Positions 25,497 through 34,194 of a stretch of 64,000 nucleotides of DNA are shown here, piece after piece. How positions within the stretch are numbered: position 1 is the first letter of the stretch; every line of letters starts with the position of its first letter. The stretch lies in IMG/VR virus record IMGVR_UViG_3300024226_000001, positions 96,907 to 160,906 of that record; one strand, written 5' to 3'. The DNA comes from a virus. A model generated the notes under the pieces. That model saw only the letters and a list, made by a program, of their open reading frames with translations, was not told where the DNA came from and made no database searches. The position numbers were made by a program, and so were the translations under genes.

Positions 25497-25880
25497 GTGG
25501 CTAAAAGAAGAAAATCAAAAAACTATTTAAATAACAGAGACCTCTTTGATCAAATGGTCCTTTCAAAAGAACAGGATAAATTAACAAGAGATGCTGAAAA
25601 AATGCTAATTCTCTTGGCAGAAAAGGCGATCAATAGGATGAGGTATGTTAGTGAAGATGATAGGAACGATTGTCTACAATTCGCTATATTAGACCTTTTA
25701 AAATATTGGAGAAACTTCAATCCTAAATATCCAAATGCATTTGCTTATTTCACAGAGATAGCAAAGAGAGGATACGCCAAAGGATGGAATAAGATTCACC
25801 CTCAAAAATACAAAGGAACTCTATCTATAGACAAAGGATCAGGCAACTCTGAAAATCAAACAGGAATTTATAGCATCTAA
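25497..25880 (+). CDS. 55: late-transcription sigma factor (gp55-like)
   Basis: 127 residues beginning with GTG (MAKRRKSKN after initiator Met). The YLNNRDLFDQMVLSK start matches T4 gp55 (YVNNKELLQAI), and AEKAINRMRYVSEDDRNDCL, YWRNFNPKYPNAFAYFTEI and AKGWNKIHPQK match the sigma region-2-like helices of gp55. T4 gp55 replaces sigma70 on core polymerase and reads TATAAATA late promoters with clamp gp45. It is shorter than T4 gp55 (185), and the C-terminal clamp-binding SLDFLF-type tail is not visible. It is coupled to gp4 by a one-base overlap. Confidence 0.72.
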   Translation: MAKRRKSKNYLNNRDLFDQMVLSKEQDKLTRDAEKMLILLAEKAINRMRYVSEDDRNDCLQFAILDLLKYWRNFNPKYPNAFAYFTEIAKRGYAKGWNKIHPQKYKGTLSIDKGSGNSENQTGIYSI

Positions 25881-26368
25881 TGTCAATAAAGAATGTCAAA
25901 CCAACTAAAAATTCAGGATTTAATCAAGGTTATTATAAACCTAATAATCCTTCTAAATATGCAGGACCTACTCCTATCATATATAGAAGTTCCTGGGAAC
26001 GTAAGTTTATGATGTGGTGTGACAAAAATGAAAAGGTAAGTATGTGGTCAAGCGAACCAGTTGAAATACCATATTGGTCTAGACAAGATTCTACCAAAAG
26101 GAAATATTACCCTGATTTTTATTTTAAGGCAATTCAGCCCGATAAAACTACTAAAGAATATCTAGTAGAAATCAAACCAAAGCAACAGATAATAAAACCA
26201 GAGCCTCCTAGAGTAAATTCTAAGAAGGCTCTTAAGTCATATAAATTTTTAGCAGAGCAATATGTTAAAAATATGGATAAATATAATGCAGCTAAAGAAT
26301 TCTGCTCTCAAAGAAATTGGAACTTCATAGTTCTAACAGAAGAAACTATAATAAATGGGCTACATTAA
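25880..26368 (+). CDS. 4: head completion protein (gp4-like)
   Basis: 162 residues (T4 gp4 150). It shows the gp4 pattern YRSSWERKFMMWCD, VEIPY, RKYYPDFYF and YLVEIKPKQQ, which has the look of a TnsA/restriction-like fold with Asp and ExK residues. In T4 gp4 is needed to finish packaged heads before tail joining. It overlaps the next gene by 14 bp and lies in the gp55-gp4-portal late cluster. Confidence 0.82.
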   Translation: MSIKNVKPTKNSGFNQGYYKPNNPSKYAGPTPIIYRSSWERKFMMWCDKNEKVSMWSSEPVEIPYWSRQDSTKRKYYPDFYFKAIQPDKTTKEYLVEIKPKQQIIKPEPPRVNSKKALKSYKFLAEQYVKNMDKYNAAKEFCSQRNWNFIVLTEETIINGLH

Positions 26369-26951
26369 AGAGGAAATAAAAAAATTAATAAAGGGCAAGG
26401 GTAGGGCCAAGGCGGCCAACGAGGCTGAACAGTGGTTTCAAAAAAGTTTAAAGGATAAAAAGGAAAAGGCAGTGGGTTCTATTAGATCTAGATTTGTTCC
26501 AGGAAAAATGTATGTATTTGAATATACCCCAATAACAGAGGATATTAAATGGTATGATGATAATCCTGTTGTTCTAGCCTTAGATCCTTATGAAGGAGAC
26601 GACATAGGAATTAATATAACAATGCTTCCTCCTAAATTTAGAGAAGAATTCTTAGACGAGATATATGGTAGATACGAATCATCTATAAAATCCGCTTCTA
26701 AAAAGGAAGACGCTAAAAAACAAAAAGGTTTACCCAGATTTTCATATAAAGGTGCAAAAAGATATCTTGAATCATTTGGATATGATTTTGCAATAAGAAG
26801 ATATAAGCCTTCTAAAAAAACTAATCAAGCTGTAGTAGCTTATAAAGATTGGTGTAAGATGGCAATATGTGACTTCGATTCTCTTCAGGGAATTGATAAA
26901 CAGCAGCTTATTAGATTATTTGAAGATCATCGTAGAAAAAAGAATATATAA
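26355..26951 (+). CDS. conserved T4-like late protein, role unassigned
   Basis: 198 residues, basic. The block PGKMYVFEYTPITEDIKWYD then NPVVLAL...INITMLPPKFREEFLDEIYG is a pattern I associate with T4-like virion proteins encoded near gp4 and portal, but I cannot name the T4 equivalent with confidence (gp2 or another head or baseplate completion factor). It overlaps gp4 and is followed by a late-type box for the portal gene. Confidence 0.55.
   Translation: MGYIKEEIKKLIKGKGRAKAANEAEQWFQKSLKDKKEKAVGSIRSRFVPGKMYVFEYTPITEDIKWYDDNPVVLALDPYEGDDIGINITMLPPKFREEFLDEIYGRYESSIKSASKKEDAKKQKGLPRFSYKGAKRYLESFGYDFAIRRYKPSKKTNQAVVAYKDWCKMAICDFDSLQGIDKQQLIRLFEDHRRKKNI
26942..26950 (+). promoter_or_regulatory. 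late-type promoter box of the portal gene
   Basis: GAATATATAA overlaps the stop of the preceding gene, about 34 bp before the portal ATG. Confidence 0.5.
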
Positions 26952-26983
26952 AGAGAAGTATAATACAATTGTAATTTTAACAC

Positions 26984-28579
26984 ATGGCAGGATTTATAGA
27001 AAGAAACGGACCATTAAGTACTGGTAAAAGATCATTCACACTAAGTGATACATTAAAAAGACTCTCGTCTTTCGGAATGTATTACGATGATTTAGTCTTA
27101 AGACAATCTCAGGCAATAGGCCCTGTAGAAGATGAATTTGGTTACGGCCAAATGAATCAGATGGGTCTAGATGACGATAACATGTATGGGGCATTTGCTG
27201 CATTATCGATGGCAGATACCAATATGAGAAAAAATATTCCTTTCTTTGACCAAGGTTATGAAGGTAAAAGAGAAGAATTAAGAAGATTTTCTACACATGA
27301 TGAAATAGAAGATATATTAGATATCTTATGTGATGAATCTATCGTGTATGACAATAAGAACTTTATTGGAAATCCAGAACTTATAGGAATGGATGTTTCA
27401 GAAGAAGTTACAAAGTACTTAAATAAATCATACAGAGATTTATATCAATATTTTGGATTTAATTCAGATCAATCGGCATGGTACTTCTTTAGAAAATTCT
27501 TAATTGACGGATATCTTTCTTTTGAAATTATTTACAGCCCAGATCAAGATCAGATTATAGGATTTAAGGAAATAGATCCTATTACACTAATGCCAGGTTA
27601 TAATAAAGATGATGGTAAAAAAGTATGGGTTCAATTTAAGGACGATCCTGTTAAGGAGAGAGTCCTGTATGATTCACAGATTATCTATCTTTCTTATTCT
27701 TCAATAACCACTGCCTCGAGAGTAAGTTACTTAGAAAGACTTATAAGATCATTTAACCTGATGAGAATAATGGAACATACTAGAGTTATCTGGGCGGTTA
27801 CAAACTCATCATATAGAATGAAGTTTATTATTCCAGTTGGTGGTAAATCTAAAACAAGAGCTAAACAATCTCTTGCTCAATTAATGGGTAATTATAAAGA
27901 AGTTGTAGATTTTGATTGGGATTCAGCTACATTAGCAACTAATGGAAAACCAATGCTCCAATTTAACAAAGAATATTGGTTACCATCTAAAGAAGGAGAA
28001 TCTCCAGAGATTGAAACTTTAGGAGGAGACGGTCCCGAATTATCAGATACAGAAGCACTTAAATATTTTAATGATAAATTAAAAATGGTTTCTAAAATAC
28101 CATTCAATAGATTCATGTACGAAGACGGTGGAGGTGACTTTAACCTTGCAGCTGATGGTATGATTAGAGATGAAATTAAGTTTTCTAAATTTATCAAAAG
28201 ATTACGTTCTTCTTTCCAAGAAATTTTAGTAAAACCCCTATGGTTACAAATGTGTCTTAAATTTCCTGAATTTAAAGATGATGCAGGTTTTAGAACTCAA
28301 ATAGCTATTCAATTTAATGAAGAGAATATGTTTGCTGAATTAAAACAAATGGAAATCATGGAGAAACGATTAGACTTTATATCTACAATGCAAGATTCTC
28401 TAATGAAAACAGATCCAGTTACTATGGAAGAAATGCCTTACTTTGATATGGAATTCTTAGTAGACAGATATTTAAAATTATCCCCTGACGATAAAGCTGC
28501 AAACGAAGCTTATAAACAAAGACAAGCTTCTGAAGAAGCAGAAGAACCTGAGGTGGACCCTATGGACATGGGATTCTAG
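26984..28579 (+). CDS. 20: portal protein (gp20)
   Basis: 531 residues (T4 gp20 524). Typical segments are DILCDESIVYD, FNSDQSAWYFFRKFLIDGYL, EIIYSPDQDQIIGFKEIDPI, SYLERLIRSFNLMRIMEHTR and FMYEDGGGDFNLAADGMIRD, then a C-terminal helical crown. The dodecameric portal sits at one head vertex, nucleates prohead assembly and is the channel for DNA packaging by gp17. The next gene is a core protein, then the protease-scaffold, matching T4 order 20-67-68-21-22-23. Confidence 0.93.
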   Translation: MAGFIERNGPLSTGKRSFTLSDTLKRLSSFGMYYDDLVLRQSQAIGPVEDEFGYGQMNQMGLDDDNMYGAFAALSMADTNMRKNIPFFDQGYEGKREELRRFSTHDEIEDILDILCDESIVYDNKNFIGNPELIGMDVSEEVTKYLNKSYRDLYQYFGFNSDQSAWYFFRKFLIDGYLSFEIIYSPDQDQIIGFKEIDPITLMPGYNKDDGKKVWVQFKDDPVKERVLYDSQIIYLSYSSITTASRVSYLERLIRSFNLMRIMEHTRVIWAVTNSSYRMKFIIPVGGKSKTRAKQSLAQLMGNYKEVVDFDWDSATLATNGKPMLQFNKEYWLPSKEGESPEIETLGGDGPELSDTEALKYFNDKLKMVSKIPFNRFMYEDGGGDFNLAADGMIRDEIKFSKFIKRLRSSFQEILVKPLWLQMCLKFPEFKDDAGFRTQIAIQFNEENMFAELKQMEIMEKRLDFISTMQDSLMKTDPVTMEEMPYFDMEFLVDRYLKLSPDDKAANEAYKQRQASEEAEEPEVDPMDMGF

Positions 28580-28585
28580 AAAAAA

Positions 28586-28594
28586 GAATATATA
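28586..28594 (+). promoter_or_regulatory. late-type box directly before prohead core gene
   Basis: GAATATATA ends only 7 bp before the ATG at 28602, closer than at other genes. If used, the transcript would be almost leaderless. Confidence 0.4.
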
Positions 28595-28601
28595 ATTAGC
28601 A

Positions 28602-28970
28602 ATGAAACACTTAAAAACATTTAAAAACTACTCTAATTTAACAGAAGATGCACTAGAAGTCGGAGACGATTCAGATGTAATAGTAGATGATATTCTTTTA
28701 GATTCAGGTGAAAAGATTAAATCTGCTGAAATTATAGGAGTAATAAATACAAGTAAAACAGAGAAAGAATTCAAAGAATATTTTTATAAAGAATACGGTA
28801 ATAACGCATTTACCGAAGAAGATATGCAAACTCTAGTCACTTATTATTTAGAAGTTGAAACAGAAGTAAAGGCTAAGGAAACTGAGGAGGAAGAAGCTGC
28901 TAAGAAGGAAGAAGGTGGCGAAGAAGGTGCTGGAGGCTTAGAAGATGAGCTAGGAGATTTAGAAATATAG
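28602..28970 (+). CDS. prohead core protein (gp67/gp68 position) with targeting peptide
   Basis: 122 residues, very acidic. The N-terminus MKHLKTFKNYSNLTE|DA is a capsid-targeting-like peptide with an L-x-E cut site. The C-terminal half is a Glu-rich helix and ends EDELGDLEI. Its place between portal and protease-scaffold genes is that of the small T4 core proteins gp67/gp68, which are degraded by gp21 during maturation. Assignment is by position, composition and targeting peptide, not alignment. Confidence 0.65.
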   Translation: MKHLKTFKNYSNLTEDALEVGDDSDVIVDDILLDSGEKIKSAEIIGVINTSKTEKEFKEYFYKEYGNNAFTEEDMQTLVTYYLEVETEVKAKETEEEEAAKKEEGGEEGAGGLEDELGDLEI

Positions 28971-28999
28971 AAAAAATGAAAAATCATTATTCTTCAAAA

Positions 29000-29008
29000 G
29001 ATATATAA
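29000..29008 (+). promoter_or_regulatory. late-type promoter box of the protease-scaffold gene
   Basis: GATATATAAA, 25 bp before the ATG at 29033. Confidence 0.55.
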
Positions 29009-29032
29009 ACAACAAACATAGTATTAAAATAT

Positions 29033-31093
29033 ATGAATACAAAAAACAATCTATTAATCCTAGAAAGATCTTCTAGTGAATTAGAATTCAAACAAGATGG
29101 TGATGGGGCTTATGTCCTTGAAGGTATATTTGGAGAAATTGACAAAAAGAATAGAAATAATAGAATCTATACTGAGTCAGAATATGTTCCACAAATTGAA
29201 GCTCTTCAATCTAAAATAGGTTCTTCTAAACTTTTAGGAGAATTAGATCACCCACAAACATTTGATGTATCTTTAAAAAACGTATCTCACGTTATTGAAG
29301 AATTATCCTATGATAGCGAAACAAAACAAGTAAAAGGTAAAATCAGATTACTTGATACTGAAGCTGGTCGTCAGGCTAAAGCTTTGGTTGATGCTGGTGT
29401 TCCTTTACAAATTTCATCTAGAGCAGCTGGTACAGTTGAATCTAACGGGACTGTTAAAATTAAGCAATTATTCACTTATGATTTAGTTGCAGATCCTGGC
29501 TTTGAAAATGCTGAATTAAAAAGAGTTAACGAATCTTTCGGATTTGATAACGATTCTAGCATTCAAATTTATGAAATTGGAAATACAAAAGAACTTTTAA
29601 CAACCGAAAATAAAACTGAAAACAAAATGGCTGAATCAAAATTCGTAAGTACTGATGATTTTAATAAATATTCACAGTATTTATCAAGCGAAATAAAAAC
29701 TATTAAAGAGGGAATGGAATCTTTAAATAGTGATGAATCTGTAAAGTCTGAAGTTGAAAGCGTTAAAGAATATTCAAACTATCTTGCTGAGAAATTAGAA
29801 AAGACTATCGAGTATTCTGCATACCTTGCTGAAAACTTAGATAATACAATAACTACAAATAACGAAATATCTGAGAAATTAGATAATAGCGTTGCATATA
29901 CTGAGCATGTTGCTGAAGGTGTTGAATCAATTAAAGACTATACTAATTATTTAGCAGAATCTTATAATGAAGGTGCAACAACTCATGAAGGCTTATTAAA
30001 GTATATTGAATACTTAAAAGAAAATTTAGAAAAAGTTACTGAATACGCAGAATACGTTGCAGAAACAGTTAATTCTAACTTATTACTAGAAGATGAAGCT
30101 GGTAAAGAAGTTGAAGAAATTGAAGATGAAGACGATTCTACAGATGTTACTGAACCTACAGTTGATGCTGAAGATAATGAATTAGATCACGGTGCAGAAG
30201 TTGAAGACAAATCTGACGAGTTAGAAGACGAATTAGAAGACACAGTTGACGATGCAGGTGACGAAGAAATTTCTGAAGAAGAAGACGTTGAAGCAGTTGA
30301 AGAAACTGAAGAAGAAGACGTTGAAGAAGGAAATGCATTTGGTGCTGCAAGAGCAAAGGCAATCGCAGACGGAGAAAAAGAATTTACAGTAGACGGAGAA
30401 ACTTATAAAGTTGAAGACGTTGATGCTGAAGATAAAGAAAATGCAGAAGAATTCGTAGAAGAAACTGAAGCAGTAGAAGAAACTGAAGAAGAAGAAACTG
30501 AAGCAGTAGAAGAAACTGAAGAAGAAGAAACTGAAGCAGTAGAAGAAACTGAAACAGTAGATACATTAGATGCTTACAAATCTGAAATTAGTTCTAAATT
30601 ATCTGCTTTAATCGAAAAAGCAACTGTTAAAGAAAATACTAACCCTCATTTCTTTAGATTTATTTCTGAAGCTAAGAAAGCAGAATATAACGAATTAAAT
30701 ACTGAAGATCAATCTAAAGTATTAAAATCAATCGAAGGAAAAGGATTCTTAACTGAAGGACAAATTCTTACATTATGGAACTCTTCATTAATAAATAGCG
30801 TTAAAACTAACGAACCTAATGTTATTGAAATGATGCCAGAAGAATATAAAGAAGCATGGTCTAACATGTCAGATAACAAGAAAACAGCTCTTATAGCTCA
30901 ATCTAAATACCATAAACTAGAAACTGCTTACCAAGTAAGAAACTTCTGGCAAACTAGAGATCTTAGAGATGTCAAAGTTGTTATGGAAAAAGTAGAATCA
31001 GTAAATGAAGCTGCTCCTGTTATTGAAGACAAAAAACCTTTATATGATTTAACTAATGTTAAGAAGTCTATTAACAAGAGATTCAACAAGTAA
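29033..31093 (+). CDS. 21: prohead protease-scaffold fusion (gp21 + gp22)
   Basis: 686 residues. Residues 1-195 are a T4 gp21-type serine protease: GIFGEIDKKNRNNRIY, LLGELDHPQ (His), NVSHVIEELSY, GVPLQISSRAAG (Ser) and DLVADPGFENAEL. From Met199 (29627) a second in-frame start with an A-rich leader (AAAACTGAAAACAAA) could give free scaffold. The scaffold part has seven YxxYLAExL-like repeats (about 211-345), a long Glu-rich zone with 33-bp DNA repeats, and a C-terminal domain. T4 encodes gp21 and gp22 as separate neighbouring genes. The fusion would place one protease per core subunit unless internal initiation supplies free scaffold. Confidence 0.88.
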   Translation: MNTKNNLLILERSSSELEFKQDGDGAYVLEGIFGEIDKKNRNNRIYTESEYVPQIEALQSKIGSSKLLGELDHPQTFDVSLKNVSHVIEELSYDSETKQVKGKIRLLDTEAGRQAKALVDAGVPLQISSRAAGTVESNGTVKIKQLFTYDLVADPGFENAELKRVNESFGFDNDSSIQIYEIGNTKELLTTENKTENKMAESKFVSTDDFNKYSQYLSSEIKTIKEGMESLNSDESVKSEVESVKEYSNYLAEKLEKTIEYSAYLAENLDNTITTNNEISEKLDNSVAYTEHVAEGVESIKDYTNYLAESYNEGATTHEGLLKYIEYLKENLEKVTEYAEYVAETVNSNLLLEDEAGKEVEEIEDEDDSTDVTEPTVDAEDNELDHGAEVEDKSDELEDELEDTVDDAGDEEISEEEDVEAVEETEEEDVEEGNAFGAARAKAIADGEKEFTVDGETYKVEDVDAEDKENAEEFVEETEAVEETEEEETEAVEETEEEETEAVEETETVDTLDAYKSEISSKLSALIEKATVKENTNPHFFRFISEAKKAEYNELNTEDQSKVLKSIEGKGFLTEGQILTLWNSSLINSVKTNEPNVIEMMPEEYKEAWSNMSDNKKTALIAQSKYHKLETAYQVRNFWQTRDLRDVKVVMEKVESVNEAAPVIEDKKPLYDLTNVKKSINKRFNK
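30467..30553 (+). repeat. 33-bp tandem repeat in scaffold gene
   Basis: Two exact 33-bp units (30467-30499, 30500-30532) and a partial third encode EAVEETEEEET repeats in the acidic part of the scaffold. A diverged copy lies near 30292. The sequence is prone to slippage, so copy number may vary between isolates. Confidence 0.85.
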
Positions 31094-31137
31094 TATCTTA
31101 ATATTTTAGGAAAAACGTAAAAAACGTAAATATAATA

Positions 31138-31211
31138 ACAATATATAGTATATCGATAATCAGATAAGAAGAAAAAATCTGACAAACATCGAGAAGATCG
31201 TTCAATCGATC
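31138..31211 (+). promoter_or_regulatory. late-type box and structured 5' leader of the major capsid gene
   Basis: ATATATA at 31141 lies 102 bp ahead of the capsid ATG, unlike the usual 25-40 bp. The leader contains a TATCGATA palindrome (31150-31157), a TCAGAT/ATCTGA hairpin with an A-rich loop (31160-31182) and a GATCG/CGATC hairpin (31196-31211). This may be an mRNA-stabilising or translation-enhancing leader. Confidence 0.5.
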
Positions 31212-31248
31212 AAATTTAAACAACCATTAAAAAAAAACAAATAATAAA

Positions 31249-32688
31249 ATGGCAAATTTAATTAACTCTGCAGAAGTTAGAGAAACTTGGGCTCCGATCA
31301 TCGAATCAGCTACAGGTATCAACGAAGCAGAAAAACTAGCGTGGATGTCAGAATACTGTCATAACCACAAACTTTACGAAGATGCACACATCATGTCTTT
31401 AGGGACTGCTGGTAACATCTACGGTATGGGTAATGTATCTTTACCTTCTGCAACTGCAGACGGTTCAGGTGATAAAGCTCCTACATTATTACCATTAGCA
31501 ATGCAAGTTGCTGCACAAACTATAGGTTTAGACTTAGTACCAGTTGTACCAATGGCTGGACCAATGGGTCTTTTATCTTACTTAGACTTCGTTTACGAAG
31601 GTGGTAAATTAGCTGGAGATGTTGCTCCAACTTACATCAAAACTGACGCTGCTAAAGCTGAGGTAGATGGTAACGAATCAGGTGGATTTACTTTCACTTG
31701 GATCGGTTCTTCTAGAATTGACAACATGGATATCTATAAAGTTGCTGAAGCAGCTTCTACTTCAGGTTCTGTTGCTGATGCAATCAACGCATTAGATACT
31801 GAAGTTGATGCAGATGATGCTACTATCGCTATTGTTAAATCAGTAGAATTAGTAAAAGGTTTAGAAGATCATATTAAAGGATTCGCTGCTGCTGACGAAG
31901 ATGGTAACCCATTCTCAAGAGGTGCAGGTGAACAAACTCCTGACAAAGTTATGGGTCTTTCTTTATTCTCAAAAAGTGTTGCTGCTGAAACTTTCCAAGT
32001 TGCTGCTGCAGTTACTAGAGAACAAGTACAAGATCTTAAACAATTCGGTGTAGATGCTGTTGCTCAAGTTGAGTCAGTATTAACTAACGAATTAACTCAG
32101 TCAATCAACAACTTAATCTTAGCTAAACTTAATTCTTTAGGTAAAGATAACGTTACAGCTGCTGGTGTAAATTTAGACTGTAATTTAGCATTAAATGCTG
32201 ATTTCGGTGGTGAGACTATCGCTTCTAACCATAGAAGAATCTTAACTTCAATCCTTGCTGCTGCGAACTTTATCGCAAACAGAGGTAGAAGAGGTGCTGG
32301 TAACTTTTGTGTTGTAGGTCCTAAAGTGGCTACAGCTTTACAATCAGTTGCTGGTTTCGTTGCTAACCCAATGGCTAACACATTATCACAAGCAGCAGGT
32401 GCAATCTACCCAGTAGGTTCTGTAGCTGGTGTAAATGTATACACTGACCCAAGACAAGCATGGGGAGCTAATGATTCTAATTACGAAGTAGTAGTTGGTA
32501 GAAAAGGTGACGGTAATGGTCCTGGATTAGTATTCATGCCTTACTTAATGGCTGAATCAGTACAAACAATCGCTGAAGGAACTATGGCTCCTAAAGTAGC
32601 TGTTAAATCTAGATTCGCATTAGTTGAAGCAGGTTTCCACCCAGAAACTCAATATGTTACATACGAAGTTAAAGGATTAGCTCTTTAA
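31249..32688 (+). CDS. 23: major capsid protein (gp23)
   Basis: 479 residues (T4 gp23 521). The signature TIGLDLVPVVPMAGPMGLLS (about 91-110) and FVYEGGKL are typical of T4-type capsid proteins, as are the TREQVQDLKQFGVDAVAQVE segment and the C-terminal FHPETQYVTYEVKGL. Candidate cut sites for the gp21-type protease are INE (24-26) and LYE (42-44), just before the GMGNVSLPSATADGSGD peptide (59-75). It forms the HK97-fold hexamers of the head. A strong terminator follows. No separate gp24 vertex gene is visible. Confidence 0.95.
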   Translation: MANLINSAEVRETWAPIIESATGINEAEKLAWMSEYCHNHKLYEDAHIMSLGTAGNIYGMGNVSLPSATADGSGDKAPTLLPLAMQVAAQTIGLDLVPVVPMAGPMGLLSYLDFVYEGGKLAGDVAPTYIKTDAAKAEVDGNESGGFTFTWIGSSRIDNMDIYKVAEAASTSGSVADAINALDTEVDADDATIAIVKSVELVKGLEDHIKGFAAADEDGNPFSRGAGEQTPDKVMGLSLFSKSVAAETFQVAAAVTREQVQDLKQFGVDAVAQVESVLTNELTQSINNLILAKLNSLGKDNVTAAGVNLDCNLALNADFGGETIASNHRRILTSILAAANFIANRGRRGAGNFCVVGPKVATALQSVAGFVANPMANTLSQAAGAIYPVGSVAGVNVYTDPRQAWGANDSNYEVVVGRKGDGNGPGLVFMPYLMAESVQTIAEGTMAPKVAVKSRFALVEAGFHPETQYVTYEVKGLAL

Positions 32689-32716
32689 TTAGAACTAACT
32701 TTTAGATTTTAATATT

Positions 32717-32747
32717 AAAGGTCCTCTATTTTAGAGGACCTTTTTTT
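32717..32747 (+). terminator. rho-independent terminator after gp23
   Basis: A 12-bp AAAGGTCCTCTA/TAGAGGACCTTT stem with a short TTT loop and a T7 tail; one of the strongest in the window, as expected after a very highly expressed gene. Confidence 0.95.
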
Positions 32748-32767
32748 GTTTCGTTGAAACTTAAACA

Positions 32768-32777
32768 GATATATAGA
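32768..32777 (+). promoter_or_regulatory. late-type promoter box
   Basis: AGATATATAGAC, about 31 bp before the ATG at 32809. Confidence 0.55.
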
Positions 32778-32808
32778 CTATAAGTTTATAAATAAATCAA
32801 TATAAAAG

Positions 32809-34194
32809 ATGAAAACATTCGAACAATGGTATAATTCTACAAAAAAGGCTGATTCAATAGATGAAGCTTCTGAAGATAATATACCTGTAGCTAAATCATC
32901 AACTTCAATAGAATCAGACACAACTACTGCCATAGCCTCTCCGGAAGCAACGGGAGAAGAGGGTTATTCTAAAATGATGCAAGATTGTGATGATATTATC
33001 AATTCTCTAAAAACACTTTCTGATCAACTTACGGAATCAGAAGATCAACCATTAAATGAAGCAAATCCTATGGGACAGGTGCTTATGGAAGATCCTATTA
33101 TTATGGGAGCAGTTCTAGGATTAACGGCAGTTATTGGTGCAGTTGGTTTAGGTGCAAAGGCTATAAAAGATGGTGCTAAAAATAAAAAGACCATTAAAGA
33201 AGCAGAAAAAGATTATTCTAAATTAAAGAAATTAAAAATGCAAACCGTTAAAATGGAAGTTGCAGTATTATCTTTAGAGGATAAAAGAAGAGAACTTTCA
33301 ACTACTGAATCAATCGAAGAAGCTGGAGATGATGTAAAGGCGAAGGCAAGCGCAGCAAATAAGAAAAAAGCACTTCAAAAAATGAAAGCCAAGTTAGATA
33401 ATCAAATAGAATCTATGAGGCAGAAAAAAGATGGAATTAATTCAGCTGCTACAGAATATGGATCTTCATTAGAAGTTAAATACTCAAAGGTAAGTGGATT
33501 TGGATCTGGAAAAGTTAAAACGTTAATCGCTGATATGAGAGATCAAATCACGACAGAAGTTTCAGAATATAAGCTAGATGCATGGGGAGATAAGATGAGT
33601 GCCGAGACTAAGAAAGATTTAAAAGAAAGAATTACAAAATCTAAACAGGCTCAAAAGGAGAGAATGGATAAAATAACAGCTGAGCAAGAGAAAAATGCTA
33701 AGAAGTTAGATGATGCAGCTAAAAATGACGAAAAGGTTAAAGCTGAGCTAGAGCAAATAAAGGCTGAAAAAGAAAAAGGAAAAGAAAAAGAAGAAGCTCC
33801 AGAGGAAACTCCAGAAGAAACTCCAGAAGAAACTCCAACGGAGACTCCGGAAGAAACTCCAGAAAAAGAAGATGATTTCGATGCATTTGGAACGGATGGA
33901 GACGATGAAGAATCTCCTGAAGAAGAAACGGAAGAAGTCGATAAGACAGATAACTCAAAGGAAGGAATGACCAAAAGAGTTGATGCTGTTATTGCAAAGG
34001 CAGAAGAGAGTGGAGATGAAGCAAAGCTTAAAAAAGCAAAAGAACTTAAAGCTAAAATTCTTGCAAAAGAATCTTGGCAATTAAATAATACTAAATTAGG
34101 GTTAATATTTGAATCCGATCTTAGAAAAATGGAAATGGAATCTTTAATACAAGAGTCTATTTCAGTTAAAGATCGTTTCTCTAAACTAATCTAA
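32809..34194 (+). CDS. putative internal head protein with targeting peptide and membrane segment
   Basis: 461 residues. The N-terminus MKTFEQWYNSTKKADSIDE|A resembles capsid-targeting peptides, with further possible LNE and LTE sites near 75-85. A hydrophobic segment (about 97-117, IIMGAVLGLTAVIGAVGLGA) is followed by long charged coiled coils, a PEET repeat tract (about 331-350) and a C-terminal LIQESISVKDRFSKLI. The same plan (targeting peptide, one hydrophobic helix, coiled coil) is seen in the gene at 47501. It may be an internal protein ejected into the cell; enzymatic motifs are absent. Confidence 0.6.
   Translation: MKTFEQWYNSTKKADSIDEASEDNIPVAKSSTSIESDTTTAIASPEATGEEGYSKMMQDCDDIINSLKTLSDQLTESEDQPLNEANPMGQVLMEDPIIMGAVLGLTAVIGAVGLGAKAIKDGAKNKKTIKEAEKDYSKLKKLKMQTVKMEVAVLSLEDKRRELSTTESIEEAGDDVKAKASAANKKKALQKMKAKLDNQIESMRQKKDGINSAATEYGSSLEVKYSKVSGFGSGKVKTLIADMRDQITTEVSEYKLDAWGDKMSAETKKDLKERITKSKQAQKERMDKITAEQEKNAKKLDDAAKNDEKVKAELEQIKAEKEKGKEKEEAPEETPEETPEETPTETPEETPEKEDDFDAFGTDGDDEESPEEETEEVDKTDNSKEGMTKRVDAVIAKAEESGDEAKLKKAKELKAKILAKESWQLNNTKLGLIFESDLRKMEMESLIQESISVKDRFSKLI
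33799..33858 (+). repeat. 12-bp tandem repeat encoding PEET
   Basis: Five units of a 12-bp repeat (consensus CCAGAAGAAACT, two diverged) encode PEETPEETPEETPTETPEET in the acidic linker of the internal protein. Confidence 0.85.

Noticed and set aside
33651-33974. Long Ser/Val-rich frame on the reverse strand inside the 461-residue protein gene
   Set aside because: It is the antisense of the Glu/Pro/Thr repeat tract; composition is an artefact of the repeats.
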